Assembly: GCA_946479515.1 (NCBI GenBank)
Contig: CAMLGF010000015.1
Span: forward strand, 1 to 64,000
Direction: 5' to 3'
Length of the DNA stretch: 64,000 bases
From: an uncultured Pseudomonadota bacterium
GTDB lineage: Bacteria; Pseudomonadota; Gammaproteobacteria; Steroidobacterales; Steroidobacteraceae
Under the pieces are notes generated by a model. It made no database searches and was not told the DNA's origin. It was given only the letters and a program-made list of their open reading frames with translations. Below are positions 42,874 through 51,074 of this stretch, piece after piece; the first letter of the stretch is position 1, and each line of letters starts with the position of its first letter. The translations under genes and the position numbers were made by a program.

Positions 42874-44076
42874 CTACCGCGACAATAGCTTGGCGCGGTT
42901 CTCTTGTCCCGATCGTCTCCGCAGCCAGGTGGTTGCGGGGGAATTGTGGGAGTCTGCATCGCAGACCTTCTCGGCTGCCGCAATCAGGCTTGTCAGCTCG
43001 GCTGAGGAGTAGTGCGTCGTGATGCGGCTGCTCTTGTGGCCGAGCAGGTCTTGGCGGTCTTCGAAGGACACTCCGGCGGCGCGAAGGCGACGGCCGAAGG
43101 TGTGCTTCAGATCGTGGACCCGCACTCGGCGGAAGCCATCGGCCGCTTCGTCGCCCGTTCGCTCCTTCCACTTGTCCGCGGCGCGAACACGAGCGTATTG
43201 CCACGCGGTCGTATTCATGCCTGTTAGTGGAATGCCCTTCGGTGCCACAAGCTGGCTGCCGGTGTCGGTCTTCTTCAGCTTCGGGAGCCGAACGAAGACG
43301 TATGCCGGATGCTGACCCCGAACACTGTCGATGACCGAACGCGCGACGCGGTTGAGAACGACCAGACGATCCTGTCCGTTCTTTACCTTGTCGCCTTCGA
43401 TGAGGAACACCGATGTCTTGAGTTCCGGAACCTCGATCTCGTCGGCCCACCTCAACCCACAGACTTCCTGTTCGCGAAGACCCGTGTTGACCTTGAAGAG
43501 CGACATCCGCGCGAGGTAGTCGGGCAGCTCCTGGAAGAGCGCCGCCTGTTCGTCGCGTGACAGCGGATACGGAGCTCGCTTGTCCTTGACCGGAAGCAGC
43601 TTGATCTTCGCTGCGTGCTCTAGCCAGGTCATGCCGCGTTCGTCCCGCCATTCTGAAGCCGCTAGGTTCAAGATTCGCCTCACCGTTCCGAGCGCCAGAT
43701 TGATCGTCGTTGTCTTGACGCCATCCGCGCGCCGGCTGGAGATGAAAGCCTGCAGGCTGTCCATGTGCACTTGCCGCAGTAACAAGCTCCCGATGAAGGG
43801 ATCGAGTTGGGACAAGTGAAGCGCATCGTCGTCGATACTCCTCTTGTGCTGGTTCTCGTACAGGAACTTGGTCGCTGCGGCACGGAACGTGCGATCCGGT
43901 CTTACGCCATAGAGCTGCGCCGCTCGAATCTCTTCGATTCGTTTGGCTAGCAGTTCTTGGGCTTTGACGATCTCGCCTGTTCCAGTGCTCTCGCGAATGC
44001 GCGTTCCTCTGAACACCTTGTCGATGTGCCAGGTTCCACCGCGCTTGGTGAGGCCTGACATTTTCTGGGTTCCCAT
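42874..44076 (-). CDS. int: Tyrosine-type site-specific integrase
   Basis: A 400-residue integrase with an N-terminal DNA-binding region (GGTWHIDKVFRGTRIRESTGT), a SAM-like core-binding domain (about 60-150) and a catalytic domain. The box I Arg is in TGLREQEVCGLRW, H321-D-L-K is box II, His347 is in LLGH and Tyr356 in THYS. The second catalytic Arg of the usual HxxR motif is Lys324 here. ATG 44076 is chosen for its AGGAG SD, spacing 7. The stop codon abuts the attL repeat. It should catalyse integration and excision at tRNA-Arg. Confidence 0.93.
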   Translation of the reverse strand: MGTQKMSGLTKRGGTWHIDKVFRGTRIRESTGTGEIVKAQELLAKRIEEIRAAQLYGVRPDRTFRAAATKFLYENQHKRSIDDDALHLSQLDPFIGSLLLRQVHMDSLQAFISSRRADGVKTTTINLALGTVRRILNLAASEWRDERGMTWLEHAAKIKLLPVKDKRAPYPLSRDEQAALFQELPDYLARMSLFKVNTGLREQEVCGLRWADEIEVPELKTSVFLIEGDKVKNGQDRLVVLNRVARSVIDSVRGQHPAYVFVRLPKLKKTDTGSQLVAPKGIPLTGMNTTAWQYARVRAADKWKERTGDEAADGFRRVRVHDLKHTFGRRLRAAGVSFEDRQDLLGHKSSRITTHYSSAELTSLIAAAEKVCDADSHNSPATTWLRRRSGQENRAKLLSR

Positions 44077-44342
44077 GATTTGCTCCTGTGTGAGCGAGCC
44101 GCATGGCACCCGTTGCGGCTCCTATAGTCGTCCGCCCATGCATCGAGGTCAACGCGATCGAAGGCGATTCCTTGGATGCCGATGCGCAGAGCGAGGACGC
44201 TGGGGCGGACTTCGCGATTGAAGCGGTTCTTGTCCATGCCGAGGTAGCCGGGTGCGTCGCGCAATCGGATGAAGCGCGGGGGCGGCGCGGGATGCGCTTT
44301 CGATGGGTGGTTCAGAACGGCAAGGGACGAGCTGTCACTCAT
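43947..44342 (-). CDS. AlpA/excisionase-like small DNA-binding protein
   Basis: A 131-residue protein whose residues about 22-75 look like an AlpA/excisionase winged HTH: RFIRLRDAPGYLGMDKNRFNREVRP...GIAFDRVDLDAWADDY. The rest is polar and basic. Its 3' third overlaps the integrase start by 130 bp in another frame, an arrangement compatible with xis-int coupling. It probably controls excision direction or int expression. Confidence 0.65.
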   Translation of the reverse strand: MSDSSSLAVLNHPSKAHPAPPPRFIRLRDAPGYLGMDKNRFNREVRPSVLALRIGIQGIAFDRVDLDAWADDYRSRNGCHAARSHRSKSWEPRKCQASPSAVEPGTSTRCSEERAFARALEQARSSKPKNC

Positions 44343-44540
44343 GGCTCATGTTTTCACGCCGTGGGAGCGCCGTCAGTTGGGGTATCGCGGGAAATTCGAC
44401 CTAAAGCTCCATGAAGTGCGGCGCTCGCAATCTAGTTAGCAACGGTGAGTGGGCGGTGTACGTGGGGTGTAAGGTTTCGGCTGAATTTGGAGTGAAAGGC
44501 AGGATAGCCTCGCGGCGGCTCTTGTCTCACGATCACACGC

Positions 44541-45092
44541 ATGGCGGCATCGGCGTTCATTCATTTGCGCGTGACTCAGGAGACGAAGCTGCGGCTTCGC
44601 GCGCTTGCGCAGCGCGAAGGCCGGACCGAATCTGCGCTCCTCAAGCAGTTGCTCGGAGTGATGCTTCGAAGCGTCGGCGATGAAGTGCTCTCAGAGCCCA
44701 AGAGGGACGAAGGAGGGCTGCGCCAGGCGCGACTGACTGTTCGCCTGCAGCCCAGCGATCAAGTCCTGCTGCGCGATCGAGCGGCGGCTCGAGCAATGCC
44801 GGCGGCGACCTATGTGTCCGTCCTGGTGCGGGCCCATCTGCGATCGCTCACTCCATTGCCGAAGGACGAGCTGCTCGCGCTCAAGCGCAGCATCGCCGAG
44901 CTGGCGGCCATTGGCCGGAACATCAATCAGATCGCCAGGGTCGCGAATGAGGGTGGCGGGTTTCCCGGCTCAGTGCGCGAGGAGTTCCGGGCGATGCTCA
45001 GGATTTGCGAAGCGCTGCGTGAGAACACCAAATTGTTACTCAAGGCGAATCTGCGAAGTTGGAGCGTTGGGCATGCAGAAGGAGATCGGTAG
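44541..45092 (+). CDS. mobC: MobC-like relaxosome accessory protein
   Basis: A 183-residue protein. The N-terminal RHH-like half (FIHLRVTQETKLRLRALAQREGRTESALLKQLL) is followed by the MobC signature (PKDELLALKRSIAELAAIGRNINQIARVANEG) near residues 112-142. MobC helps relaxases open oriT on mobilisable elements. No relaxase gene follows: after a 19-codon overlapping ORF (45073-45132) come host-like permease genes. The mobilisation module therefore looks decayed. Confidence 0.75.
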   Translation: MAASAFIHLRVTQETKLRLRALAQREGRTESALLKQLLGVMLRSVGDEVLSEPKRDEGGLRQARLTVRLQPSDQVLLRDRAAARAMPAATYVSVLVRAHLRSLTPLPKDELLALKRSIAELAAIGRNINQIARVANEGGGFPGSVREEFRAMLRICEALRENTKLLLKANLRSWSVGHAEGDR

Positions 45093-45130
45093 GGTCGCGG
45101 ATTTCCGTACCCGGGTGCGCGTGAAGCCGT

Positions 45131-45153
45131 AGTTTGATCAGAAACATCAAACT
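45131..45153. promoter_or_regulatory. Inverted repeat AGTTTGAT-N7-ATCAAACT
   Basis: Perfect 8-bp arms around CAGAAAC, 61 bp before the first permease gene. No T-run follows, so an operator is more likely than a terminator; a nick-site hairpin of a lost oriT is another option because mobC ends just upstream. Confidence 0.35.
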
Positions 45154-45213
45154 TGCTAGTTGCGAGCGGCTTCCGGCACTGGCAGTGCGCGCTGTGCTAT
45201 ATGCCTCCCAGAC

Positions 45214-46359
45214 ATGAACTCCTTTACGCTCATCTGGGCGAACCTGTGGCGCAAGCCCGTGCGGACGGTGCTCACAGCGCTTTCAATTGCGATGGCCTTC
45301 CTACTCATCGGCCTGCTGCAGGGCGTGAATGCAGGCTTCGCGGAAGCAATCGCCAAGGCGCGCCGGGATGTGCTTACCACGGACCCTCGGCTGCGTGGCA
45401 GTCCACCCATGCCCATCGCCATGATGGAGCAGATCCGGAAAGTGCCGGGCGTGGCCGATGTGGCACCGCGCTCATATTTCATGGGCGACTATCGAACGCC
45501 GTACACCATCGCCGCGATCGCGACGTTGCCCCGTGCCTGGTTCAAATTGCGTCGCCAGTTCCGCGTCGACGAGTCGGCGCTTCAAGCTATGGAGCGAACG
45601 CGCAATGGCATGCTGATCACCCCCGCGTTAATGAAGCAGTTTGGCTGGAAGGTCGGAGACCAGCTCACATTGCGATCACGAGAACTCAAGGCCGACGGCA
45701 GCGGGGATTGGAATTTCGAGATCGTCGGAACATTCGAGGCTTTGATCGACCCCGACAATGCCTTCTTCACTCTCATCGACTATTCGTACCTCGACGATAC
45801 GCGCATCACCAATCGGGGCACGGTGGATCGCTTCTTCGTGCGCATTGCCGACCCGGAACGTTCCATCGCCACCGCGGCCGCGATCGACGCGCTATTCACG
45901 AACTCGTCGCACCAGACGCGTACCCGATCGGACCAGGATCGCGCCGAGGCAGAGAGCAAGCGAATGGGTGACATCGGTTTCTTCACCAAAGCCGTGCTGG
46001 GCGCTGTGTTGTTCATGCTGCTGTTCCTCACAGCAAACATCACGCGACAGTCTTTCCAGGAAAGGATCACGGAATTCGGCGTGCTCAAGGCTCTGGGTTT
46101 CAGTGACGGCGCGTGCCTGCGGCTGGCGCTCGTCGAGTCGCTCTGCGTTTATCTCCTGGCTGCGGCGGCGGGCCTGGGGCTGGCGTCATTGCTGACTCCG
46201 CTCGCCCGTGAAATCCACTCTGCCGTTCACGTGACGGGTGCCGTCTACCTGCGCGGCATGACGCTCGCGCTGGCATTGGCGATCGCCAGCGCCGCATTCC
46301 CCTGTTGGCAAGCGTATCGGCTGCCGGTGGCTGGCGCCTTGTCTGCCCGGATCTCATGA
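45214..46359 (+). CDS. ABC transporter permease, FtsX/MacB type
   Basis: A 381-residue permease: TM1 near residues 12-30 (VRTVLTALSIAMAFLLIGLLQG), a large periplasmic MacB-PCD-like domain (about 35-255), then the FtsX domain with three TMs (VLGAVLFMLLFLTANITRQSFQERITEFGVLKALGFS). MacB-type systems use an ATPase to move lipoproteins, peptides or drugs by mechanotransmission. No ATPase or membrane-fusion partner is in the window. ATG 45214 is chosen from the TM1 position. Confidence 0.82.
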   Translation: MNSFTLIWANLWRKPVRTVLTALSIAMAFLLIGLLQGVNAGFAEAIAKARRDVLTTDPRLRGSPPMPIAMMEQIRKVPGVADVAPRSYFMGDYRTPYTIAAIATLPRAWFKLRRQFRVDESALQAMERTRNGMLITPALMKQFGWKVGDQLTLRSRELKADGSGDWNFEIVGTFEALIDPDNAFFTLIDYSYLDDTRITNRGTVDRFFVRIADPERSIATAAAIDALFTNSSHQTRTRSDQDRAEAESKRMGDIGFFTKAVLGAVLFMLLFLTANITRQSFQERITEFGVLKALGFSDGACLRLALVESLCVYLLAAAAGLGLASLLTPLAREIHSAVHVTGAVYLRGMTLALALAIASAAFPCWQAYRLPVAGALSARIS

Positions 46360-47543
46360 ACATCGCGCGGCAGATACTGGCCCTGACGGCGGTGGGCCTG
46401 CGCAATATTCCGTATCGCCGAGGAAATTCGGCGGTCATCGTCATCGGTTCGGCCTGCGTGGTGGCAGTGCTGCTCTCGGTGCTCGCGATGGCCACGGGCT
46501 TCGAGCGGGCTATCCAGGCGGACGCGCGGCCAGACCGGGTGCTGGTGATCACCAATGGCATGGACACCGAAGGCTCGAGTTCTCTATCACGCGAAAACGT
46601 GGACGTCATCCAGGCCGCGCCGGGAATCAAACGGGATAGCGCGGGAAAAGCCATCGTATCTGCTGAGGTGGTGCTGGTCGCGCCGGTGATCAGACGCAAT
46701 GGGTCGGATGCTTACATCACGCTGCGAGGAACCGGCGAGCAGCTGATGCAGGTGCGTCCAGAACTGCGACTGGTGACTGGCAGGATGTTCCGTCCCGGTC
46801 TGCATGAACTCATCATTGGTCAGGCGGCGCAACAGCAATTCCGCGGCCTGGAGCTTGGCAAGGTGATCCGCCTGCACGATGGTGACTGGACAGTCGTCGG
46901 CACGTTTGCTGCCGGTGATAGCGTGCGCGAGTCTGAGGCCATCGCGGACGCTACCACCGTGATGACGGCGTATCAGCTGAGCGCGTACAACAGCACGACC
47001 GCGCTTCTAACCTCCGGGTCCTCGTTCGCGATGTTCGGCCAAGCCCTCGGACGCGACCCATCGCTGAAGGTCACGGTGATGCGCGAGCCTGATTACCTGG
47101 CAATGGTTTCCGGCTCCGTCCAACGCCTGCTCAAGTACGTCGCGTATCTGATTGGCGGCATCATGGGAATTGGCGCGCTGTTCGGTGCGCTCAACACCAT
47201 GTACTCGGCAATGGCGTCGCGGCAGAACGAGATTGCGACCTTGAGGGCGCTGGGCTTCTCGGCGGTTGCCATCGTCAGCGCGATTGTGCTCGAGGCGGTC
47301 TTGCTGTCTCTCGTGGGGGCCTTCGTGGGCATCGTCATGGCCTACGCAGCTTTCAATGGACAGGCCATCAACACGCTCGGCGGCTCCTTGTGGGATACCC
47401 AGATCGTTTACACGCTCAGCGTGTCGCCGCCATTGGTGCTGCTGGCGATTGCCTTGGCCGGGAGCATCGGCATCCTGGGCGGGCTGTTCCCGGCAATCAG
47501 GTCCATCCGCTCCACGGTAGTCGATGCACTAAGGGCGCCCTGA
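46356..47543 (+). CDS. ABC transporter permease, FtsX/MacB type (second subunit)
   Basis: A 395-residue permease with the same topology: TM1 (SAVIVIGSACVVAVLLSVLAMATG), a periplasmic domain, then FtsX helices (LIGGIMGIGALFGALNTMYSAMASRQNEIATLRALGFSAVAIV, LEAVLLSLVGAFVGIVMAYAAF, LAGSIGILGGLFPAIRSIRSTVVDALR). It overlaps the first permease by ATGA, so the two probably form a heterodimer. The ATPase would have to be supplied from elsewhere in the genome. Confidence 0.82.
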   Translation: MNIARQILALTAVGLRNIPYRRGNSAVIVIGSACVVAVLLSVLAMATGFERAIQADARPDRVLVITNGMDTEGSSSLSRENVDVIQAAPGIKRDSAGKAIVSAEVVLVAPVIRRNGSDAYITLRGTGEQLMQVRPELRLVTGRMFRPGLHELIIGQAAQQQFRGLELGKVIRLHDGDWTVVGTFAAGDSVRESEAIADATTVMTAYQLSAYNSTTALLTSGSSFAMFGQALGRDPSLKVTVMREPDYLAMVSGSVQRLLKYVAYLIGGIMGIGALFGALNTMYSAMASRQNEIATLRALGFSAVAIVSAIVLEAVLLSLVGAFVGIVMAYAAFNGQAINTLGGSLWDTQIVYTLSVSPPLVLLAIALAGSIGILGGLFPAIRSIRSTVVDALRAP

Positions 47544-47608
47544 TTTACGGGCTCTGCGCGGACTCCCCATTCGGCCGATCGTGGCCCGTATTGGCGCGAT
47601 TTCGCACG

Positions 47609-47702
47609 AAAACCTAGAAACGGCTTGACGCCAAAACCTAGAAACAATACAACACTAAAACCTAGAAACCGCGCAACGCCAAACCCTAGATTTAGCACCG
47701 CC
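47609..47702. repeat. 24-bp tandem repeat array (about 4 units) before the fic gene
   Basis: Units start at 47609, 47633, 47657 and 47681 and share AAAACCTAGAAAC followed by 11 variable bases; the last unit is degenerate and ends 2 bp before the fic start. The same 24-bp unit recurs at 59165 ahead of the RelE-like gene. Read on the minus strand each unit encodes an 8-residue FLGF-type repeat, but no real gene is evident there. There are no spacers, so this is not CRISPR. Confidence 0.75.
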
Positions 47703-47703
47703 C

Positions 47704-49272
47704 ATGGCGACGCCCGCCGACAAATTGGCAGCTTCCCTTGCCGTCCTGAAAGAACTTCAGGACGCGGGGCGCGTTGCGCTTCGCGCCAGCGACATGAGCC
47801 GTACGCACCGCGAGCGTCTGGTCAAAGCCGGATTCATCAAAGAGGTGATCAGGGGCTGGTACATCCCGTGCCGGCCGGACGAGCCAGCGGGCGAGAGCAC
47901 CTCCTGGTACGCGTCGTTCTGGTCATTCTGCTTGTCCTACCTCGACTCCCGTTTCGACGAGGACTGGTGCGTCAGTCCGGAGCAATCCATTAGCTTGCAT
48001 ACCGGCAACTGGACGGTGCCGCGACAGTTGCTCGTGCGCTCTCCGCGCGGAAACAACAAGCCCACGGAATTCATTCACGGGACGTCGATATTTGATGTTC
48101 GCCTCGATTTGCCTCCGGCCGCAGATCGGGAGGTCAAAGAGGGCGTCAGACTCTACAAGCTAACCGCCGCATTGCTGTCTTGTTCGCCGGCGCAATTTGC
48201 TTCTCGGCCAACTGAAATGCGCGCGGCGCTCGCGATGGTTCAAGACGCATCCGACCTTCTCAGTCGGTTGCTCGATGGAGGACGCAGCACAGTCGCCGGC
48301 CGACTGGCAGCGGCCTTCAGAAATATTGGTCGCGATCGCATCGCCGATGACATCGTCGGAGCGATGCAGGCTGCCGGATACATAGTGAACGAAAGCGATC
48401 CGTTCGAAGATCCCTCTCTCATTGCTTTCGGCGCGCGCGAGACTTCGCCTTACGTCAATCGCATGCGTATGGACTGGGCGCGGATGCGCGAAGACGTGCT
48501 CGGCATCTTTCCGGCCGCCCCAGGTCGACCGAAGAATACTGCTGCCTATCTGAAGCAGGTCGAAGAGATTTACGTCAACGACGCCTATAACTCCCTGTCC
48601 ATCGAGGGTTACAAGGTCAGCGCAGCGCTCATTGAGAAAGTTCGCACTGGAAACTGGAATCCTGACGCTAACAAAGGCGATCAGGATCACCGAAATGCAT
48701 TGGCGGCCCGTGGATACTGGCTGGCGTTTCAGGCGGTCGAGAAGAGCATCGAAAAAGTCCTGGCTGGCAAGAACGCAGGGCGCGTCGCAGATCGCGATCA
48801 CGCTACCTGGTATCGCGAACTATTCGGTCCGAGTGTCACGGCAGGCATATTGCGCGCCGCCGATCTGGCCGGATACCGAAATGCTCCTGTCTACATCCGG
48901 CGATCCATGCATACGCCGCCGAACATAGAAGCAGTACGTGAACTCATGCCCGCACTTTTCGACCTTCTTGAGCACGAAGAAGAGGCGTCAGTGCGCGTCG
49001 TCTTAGGACACTTCATGTTTGTGTACATCCATCCGTACATGGACGGAAACGGCCGCATTGGTAGGTTCCTGATGAATCTAATGCTCGCCTCCGGCGGATA
49101 TCCTTGGACCATTGTTCCCTTAGAGCGCCGAACGGATTACATGGCTGCGCTTGAGAGCGCCAGCGTGGGCGGAGACATCAAACCCTTTGCGAAACTTCTT
49201 GCCGGCCTAACCAAGGGCGACGCAGGAAGCGCTACTGTGAAAATCGCTGGGAAAGAGAAAGCTTCGAAATGA
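47704..49272 (+). CDS. Fic-domain protein with AbiEi-like N-terminal region
   Basis: A 522-residue protein. The C-terminal Fic domain has the full motif H443-PYMDGNGRIG-R454, so AMP-transferase (or related NMP-transferase) activity is likely. An inhibitory helix motif S297-LSI-E301-G302 lies upstream, as in self-inhibited (class II) Fic proteins. The N-terminus (about 10-60, LKELQDAGRVALRASDMSRTHRERLVKAGFIKEVIRGWYI) resembles the winged-helix of AbiEi-type antitoxins, with an AbiEi-like middle region. It probably acts as a self-regulated toxin or defence effector. Confidence 0.85.
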   Translation: MATPADKLAASLAVLKELQDAGRVALRASDMSRTHRERLVKAGFIKEVIRGWYIPCRPDEPAGESTSWYASFWSFCLSYLDSRFDEDWCVSPEQSISLHTGNWTVPRQLLVRSPRGNNKPTEFIHGTSIFDVRLDLPPAADREVKEGVRLYKLTAALLSCSPAQFASRPTEMRAALAMVQDASDLLSRLLDGGRSTVAGRLAAAFRNIGRDRIADDIVGAMQAAGYIVNESDPFEDPSLIAFGARETSPYVNRMRMDWARMREDVLGIFPAAPGRPKNTAAYLKQVEEIYVNDAYNSLSIEGYKVSAALIEKVRTGNWNPDANKGDQDHRNALAARGYWLAFQAVEKSIEKVLAGKNAGRVADRDHATWYRELFGPSVTAGILRAADLAGYRNAPVYIRRSMHTPPNIEAVRELMPALFDLLEHEEEASVRVVLGHFMFVYIHPYMDGNGRIGRFLMNLMLASGGYPWTIVPLERRTDYMAALESASVGGDIKPFAKLLAGLTKGDAGSATVKIAGKEKASK

Positions 49273-49381
49273 AGGCAGCCCTCGACGGGAGAGATTGGGA
49301 GAATAATTGCTCCGAGGCACTTCTTCTTGGTCCGGGATTGGTCGTCTATCGCGCGTGTTCTGTTTCTGCCCCGAGGAAAAG

Positions 49382-50317
49382 ATGAATCAGAAGGACGTCA
49401 GGCTTCTTTGGGGAAGAGCCGGCAATCGCTGTTCGATTTGCCGCGTGGAGCTTTCTCAAGACAGCAAGGCGAGTGGTGCTGCATTCAACCTGGGCGAGCA
49501 AGCTCATATCGTTGGTGAAAAGCCAGGCGCCGCACGAGGAGAAAGTCTGCTTACTAGCGACGAGCGTGAGAGCTACCACAATCGGATCTTGCTATGCCCA
49601 ACGGACCATACGATCGTAGATAAGAACGTGGCCGATTGGCCGGTCGAAAAGCTGCACTTCACGAAGTCAGCGCACGAGCTGTGGGTACGCGAGACTCTGG
49701 CCGATAGTGCAGACAGGAGCTTGCTCGCGAAGCAAATCGCAGTGACGACGACGATTGACCAGGCAGTTAACCTTTGCCAGTTGGAGGGCTGGAACAGCTG
49801 GGTGGAAAGTGCATTGTCCGCAGATCCCTTGTGGCCATTGGGGTTGCCCGACTCGTTGGCGAGCTTTCGTCAGCACGTAGCCGCGGCCATCTGGCCTTCA
49901 GAGTTTGAGGAGCTGGAACGCGCCACGATTTCGATGGCGCTGTTGTTGCACAACGCCGCAACCGAATATTTGGAGCACGCCGAGATGCGTGACCATGGAT
50001 ATGCCCCGCACAAATTTTACAAGGCGATGCGATTCAATCCGAACTACGAGAGGGACTTGCGGCTTTATAACGAGTGGCTGTTTCGTTGTTATGCGCTCGT
50101 GCGGGAGTCAACGAAGGCGGCCAATTGGTTTGCCGACGTGGTGAGGCGCGATATCAATCCGATGTTCTTTGCTGAACGTGGCAGGTTTCTCATCCCGGAA
50201 GCGGCTATGGACAGAGCATCCTTTCGATCAAACATCTTGCAGTTCAGTGACGCGGAGAAAGCACAGTTGCCACACAAGTTGCTGGAGTCGGATGCGGAAG
50301 GGAACAGTCAAGAATGA
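49382..50317 (+). CDS. HNH endonuclease-like protein
   Basis: A 311-residue protein. The N-terminal 80 residues form an HNH/zinc-finger nuclease: Cys17-x2-Cys20, His42 in EQAHIVGE, Asn67 in YHNRILL, Cys72 and His76 in CPTDHTIVD. The C-terminal 230 residues are helical and not recognised. ATG 49382 is chosen because the motif begins 16 residues later. It probably cuts DNA as a restriction-like effector. Confidence 0.75.
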   Translation: MNQKDVRLLWGRAGNRCSICRVELSQDSKASGAAFNLGEQAHIVGEKPGAARGESLLTSDERESYHNRILLCPTDHTIVDKNVADWPVEKLHFTKSAHELWVRETLADSADRSLLAKQIAVTTTIDQAVNLCQLEGWNSWVESALSADPLWPLGLPDSLASFRQHVAAAIWPSEFEELERATISMALLLHNAATEYLEHAEMRDHGYAPHKFYKAMRFNPNYERDLRLYNEWLFRCYALVRESTKAANWFADVVRRDINPMFFAERGRFLIPEAAMDRASFRSNILQFSDAEKAQLPHKLLESDAEGNSQE

Positions 50318-50416
50318 CAAGCCGCTATGGCGCTAACCGCGATCCGGATCGCTCCGTCCTCCCAGCACCACGGGCATGGTGGAATGCCAGCTGCGCACTG
50401 GCTGCCTGAACGAACG

Positions 50417-51019
50417 ATGACAAGTTTGGAGGCTTCGCAGCAACGATGGACATACGATCGGCGTACGGACGGCAGGATTGCCGTCACGCTTGATAGCAAT
50501 GTCTGGAATTTGCTCTTTGAAGCATCCGTCGATCTCGCGGCGGAGTTTCCGATTGCACAGTTTGCGCTGTTCGTTCCACGTGAAGGCGAAATCGAAGCGA
50601 CGGCCATTACGAAGCCTGAACTACTAGAGTTCATAGAAGACGCGACTCGGCGCGCCGAAGTGGTGACCGCCGCCATCGTCGGATTTGACACGGGGGAACG
50701 TCCGCAGCGCATGGCACCGATGGGATTTGGGACGTTTCAGTCGGCGAAGGAAGCGGAAATCCGCGCGGCCATGCATAAATACCTTGGAAATAAGCAAAAA
50801 GGCAGCGGCTTGTATCGAAATGAAGGTGATATGGCGGTGGCAGTAGCTGCCTTTTCCTCAATCGTCGTCACTGCCGAGCGACCTACGAAACGAGGACCAC
50901 TGAAGTTCGCATTCCAGAGGGGAGGGCGAATCGTGTATCTGCAAAGGGGCGCGTGCGCGGCCGGCCGATTGCGGGAGCGAATCTTGGCCTGCCACCACGA
51001 AGCTGCCGACAACATATGA
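50417..51019 (+). CDS. PIN-like nuclease domain protein (tentative)
   Basis: A 200-residue protein whose IAVTLDSNVWNLLFEA strand carries an Asp as in PIN domains, with further acidic positions (KPELLEFIEDATRRAEV; NEGDMAVAVAAF). The order fits a PIN-like RNase, but one acidic residue is uncertain. The start is ambiguous: ATG 50327, 10 bp after the HNH stop, would add 30 low-complexity residues. It is probably co-transcribed with the HNH gene. Confidence 0.5.
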   Translation: MTSLEASQQRWTYDRRTDGRIAVTLDSNVWNLLFEASVDLAAEFPIAQFALFVPREGEIEATAITKPELLEFIEDATRRAEVVTAAIVGFDTGERPQRMAPMGFGTFQSAKEAEIRAAMHKYLGNKQKGSGLYRNEGDMAVAVAAFSSIVVTAERPTKRGPLKFAFQRGGRIVYLQRGACAAGRLRERILACHHEAADNI

Positions 51020-51074
51020 AGCTCCTGCGCACGTCGAACACGCCCGACGGTGAATAGGTACTCCGGGGAAAACG

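Noticed and set aside
42566..44152. Long minus-strand frame containing an IRTPDHLVRSQVLYPAEL-type segment
   Set aside because: This segment is the known spurious translation of a tRNA 3' region; the rest is an out-of-frame copy of the integrase gene.
44411..44683. 90-codon ORF before and into mobC
   Set aside because: Most of it is an out-of-frame reading of mobC.
45073..45132. 19-codon ORF overlapping the mobC end as a relaxase start
   Set aside because: Too short and without relaxase motifs; noted only in the mobC finding.
47408..47698. Minus-strand ORF with repeated FLGF octapeptides before fic
   Set aside because: It only reflects the 24-bp DNA repeat; no start signal or conserved domain. 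Kept as a DNA repeat.
47609..47702. Possible CRISPR array
   Set aside because: The 24-bp units are directly abutting with no spacers, and no cas genes are present.
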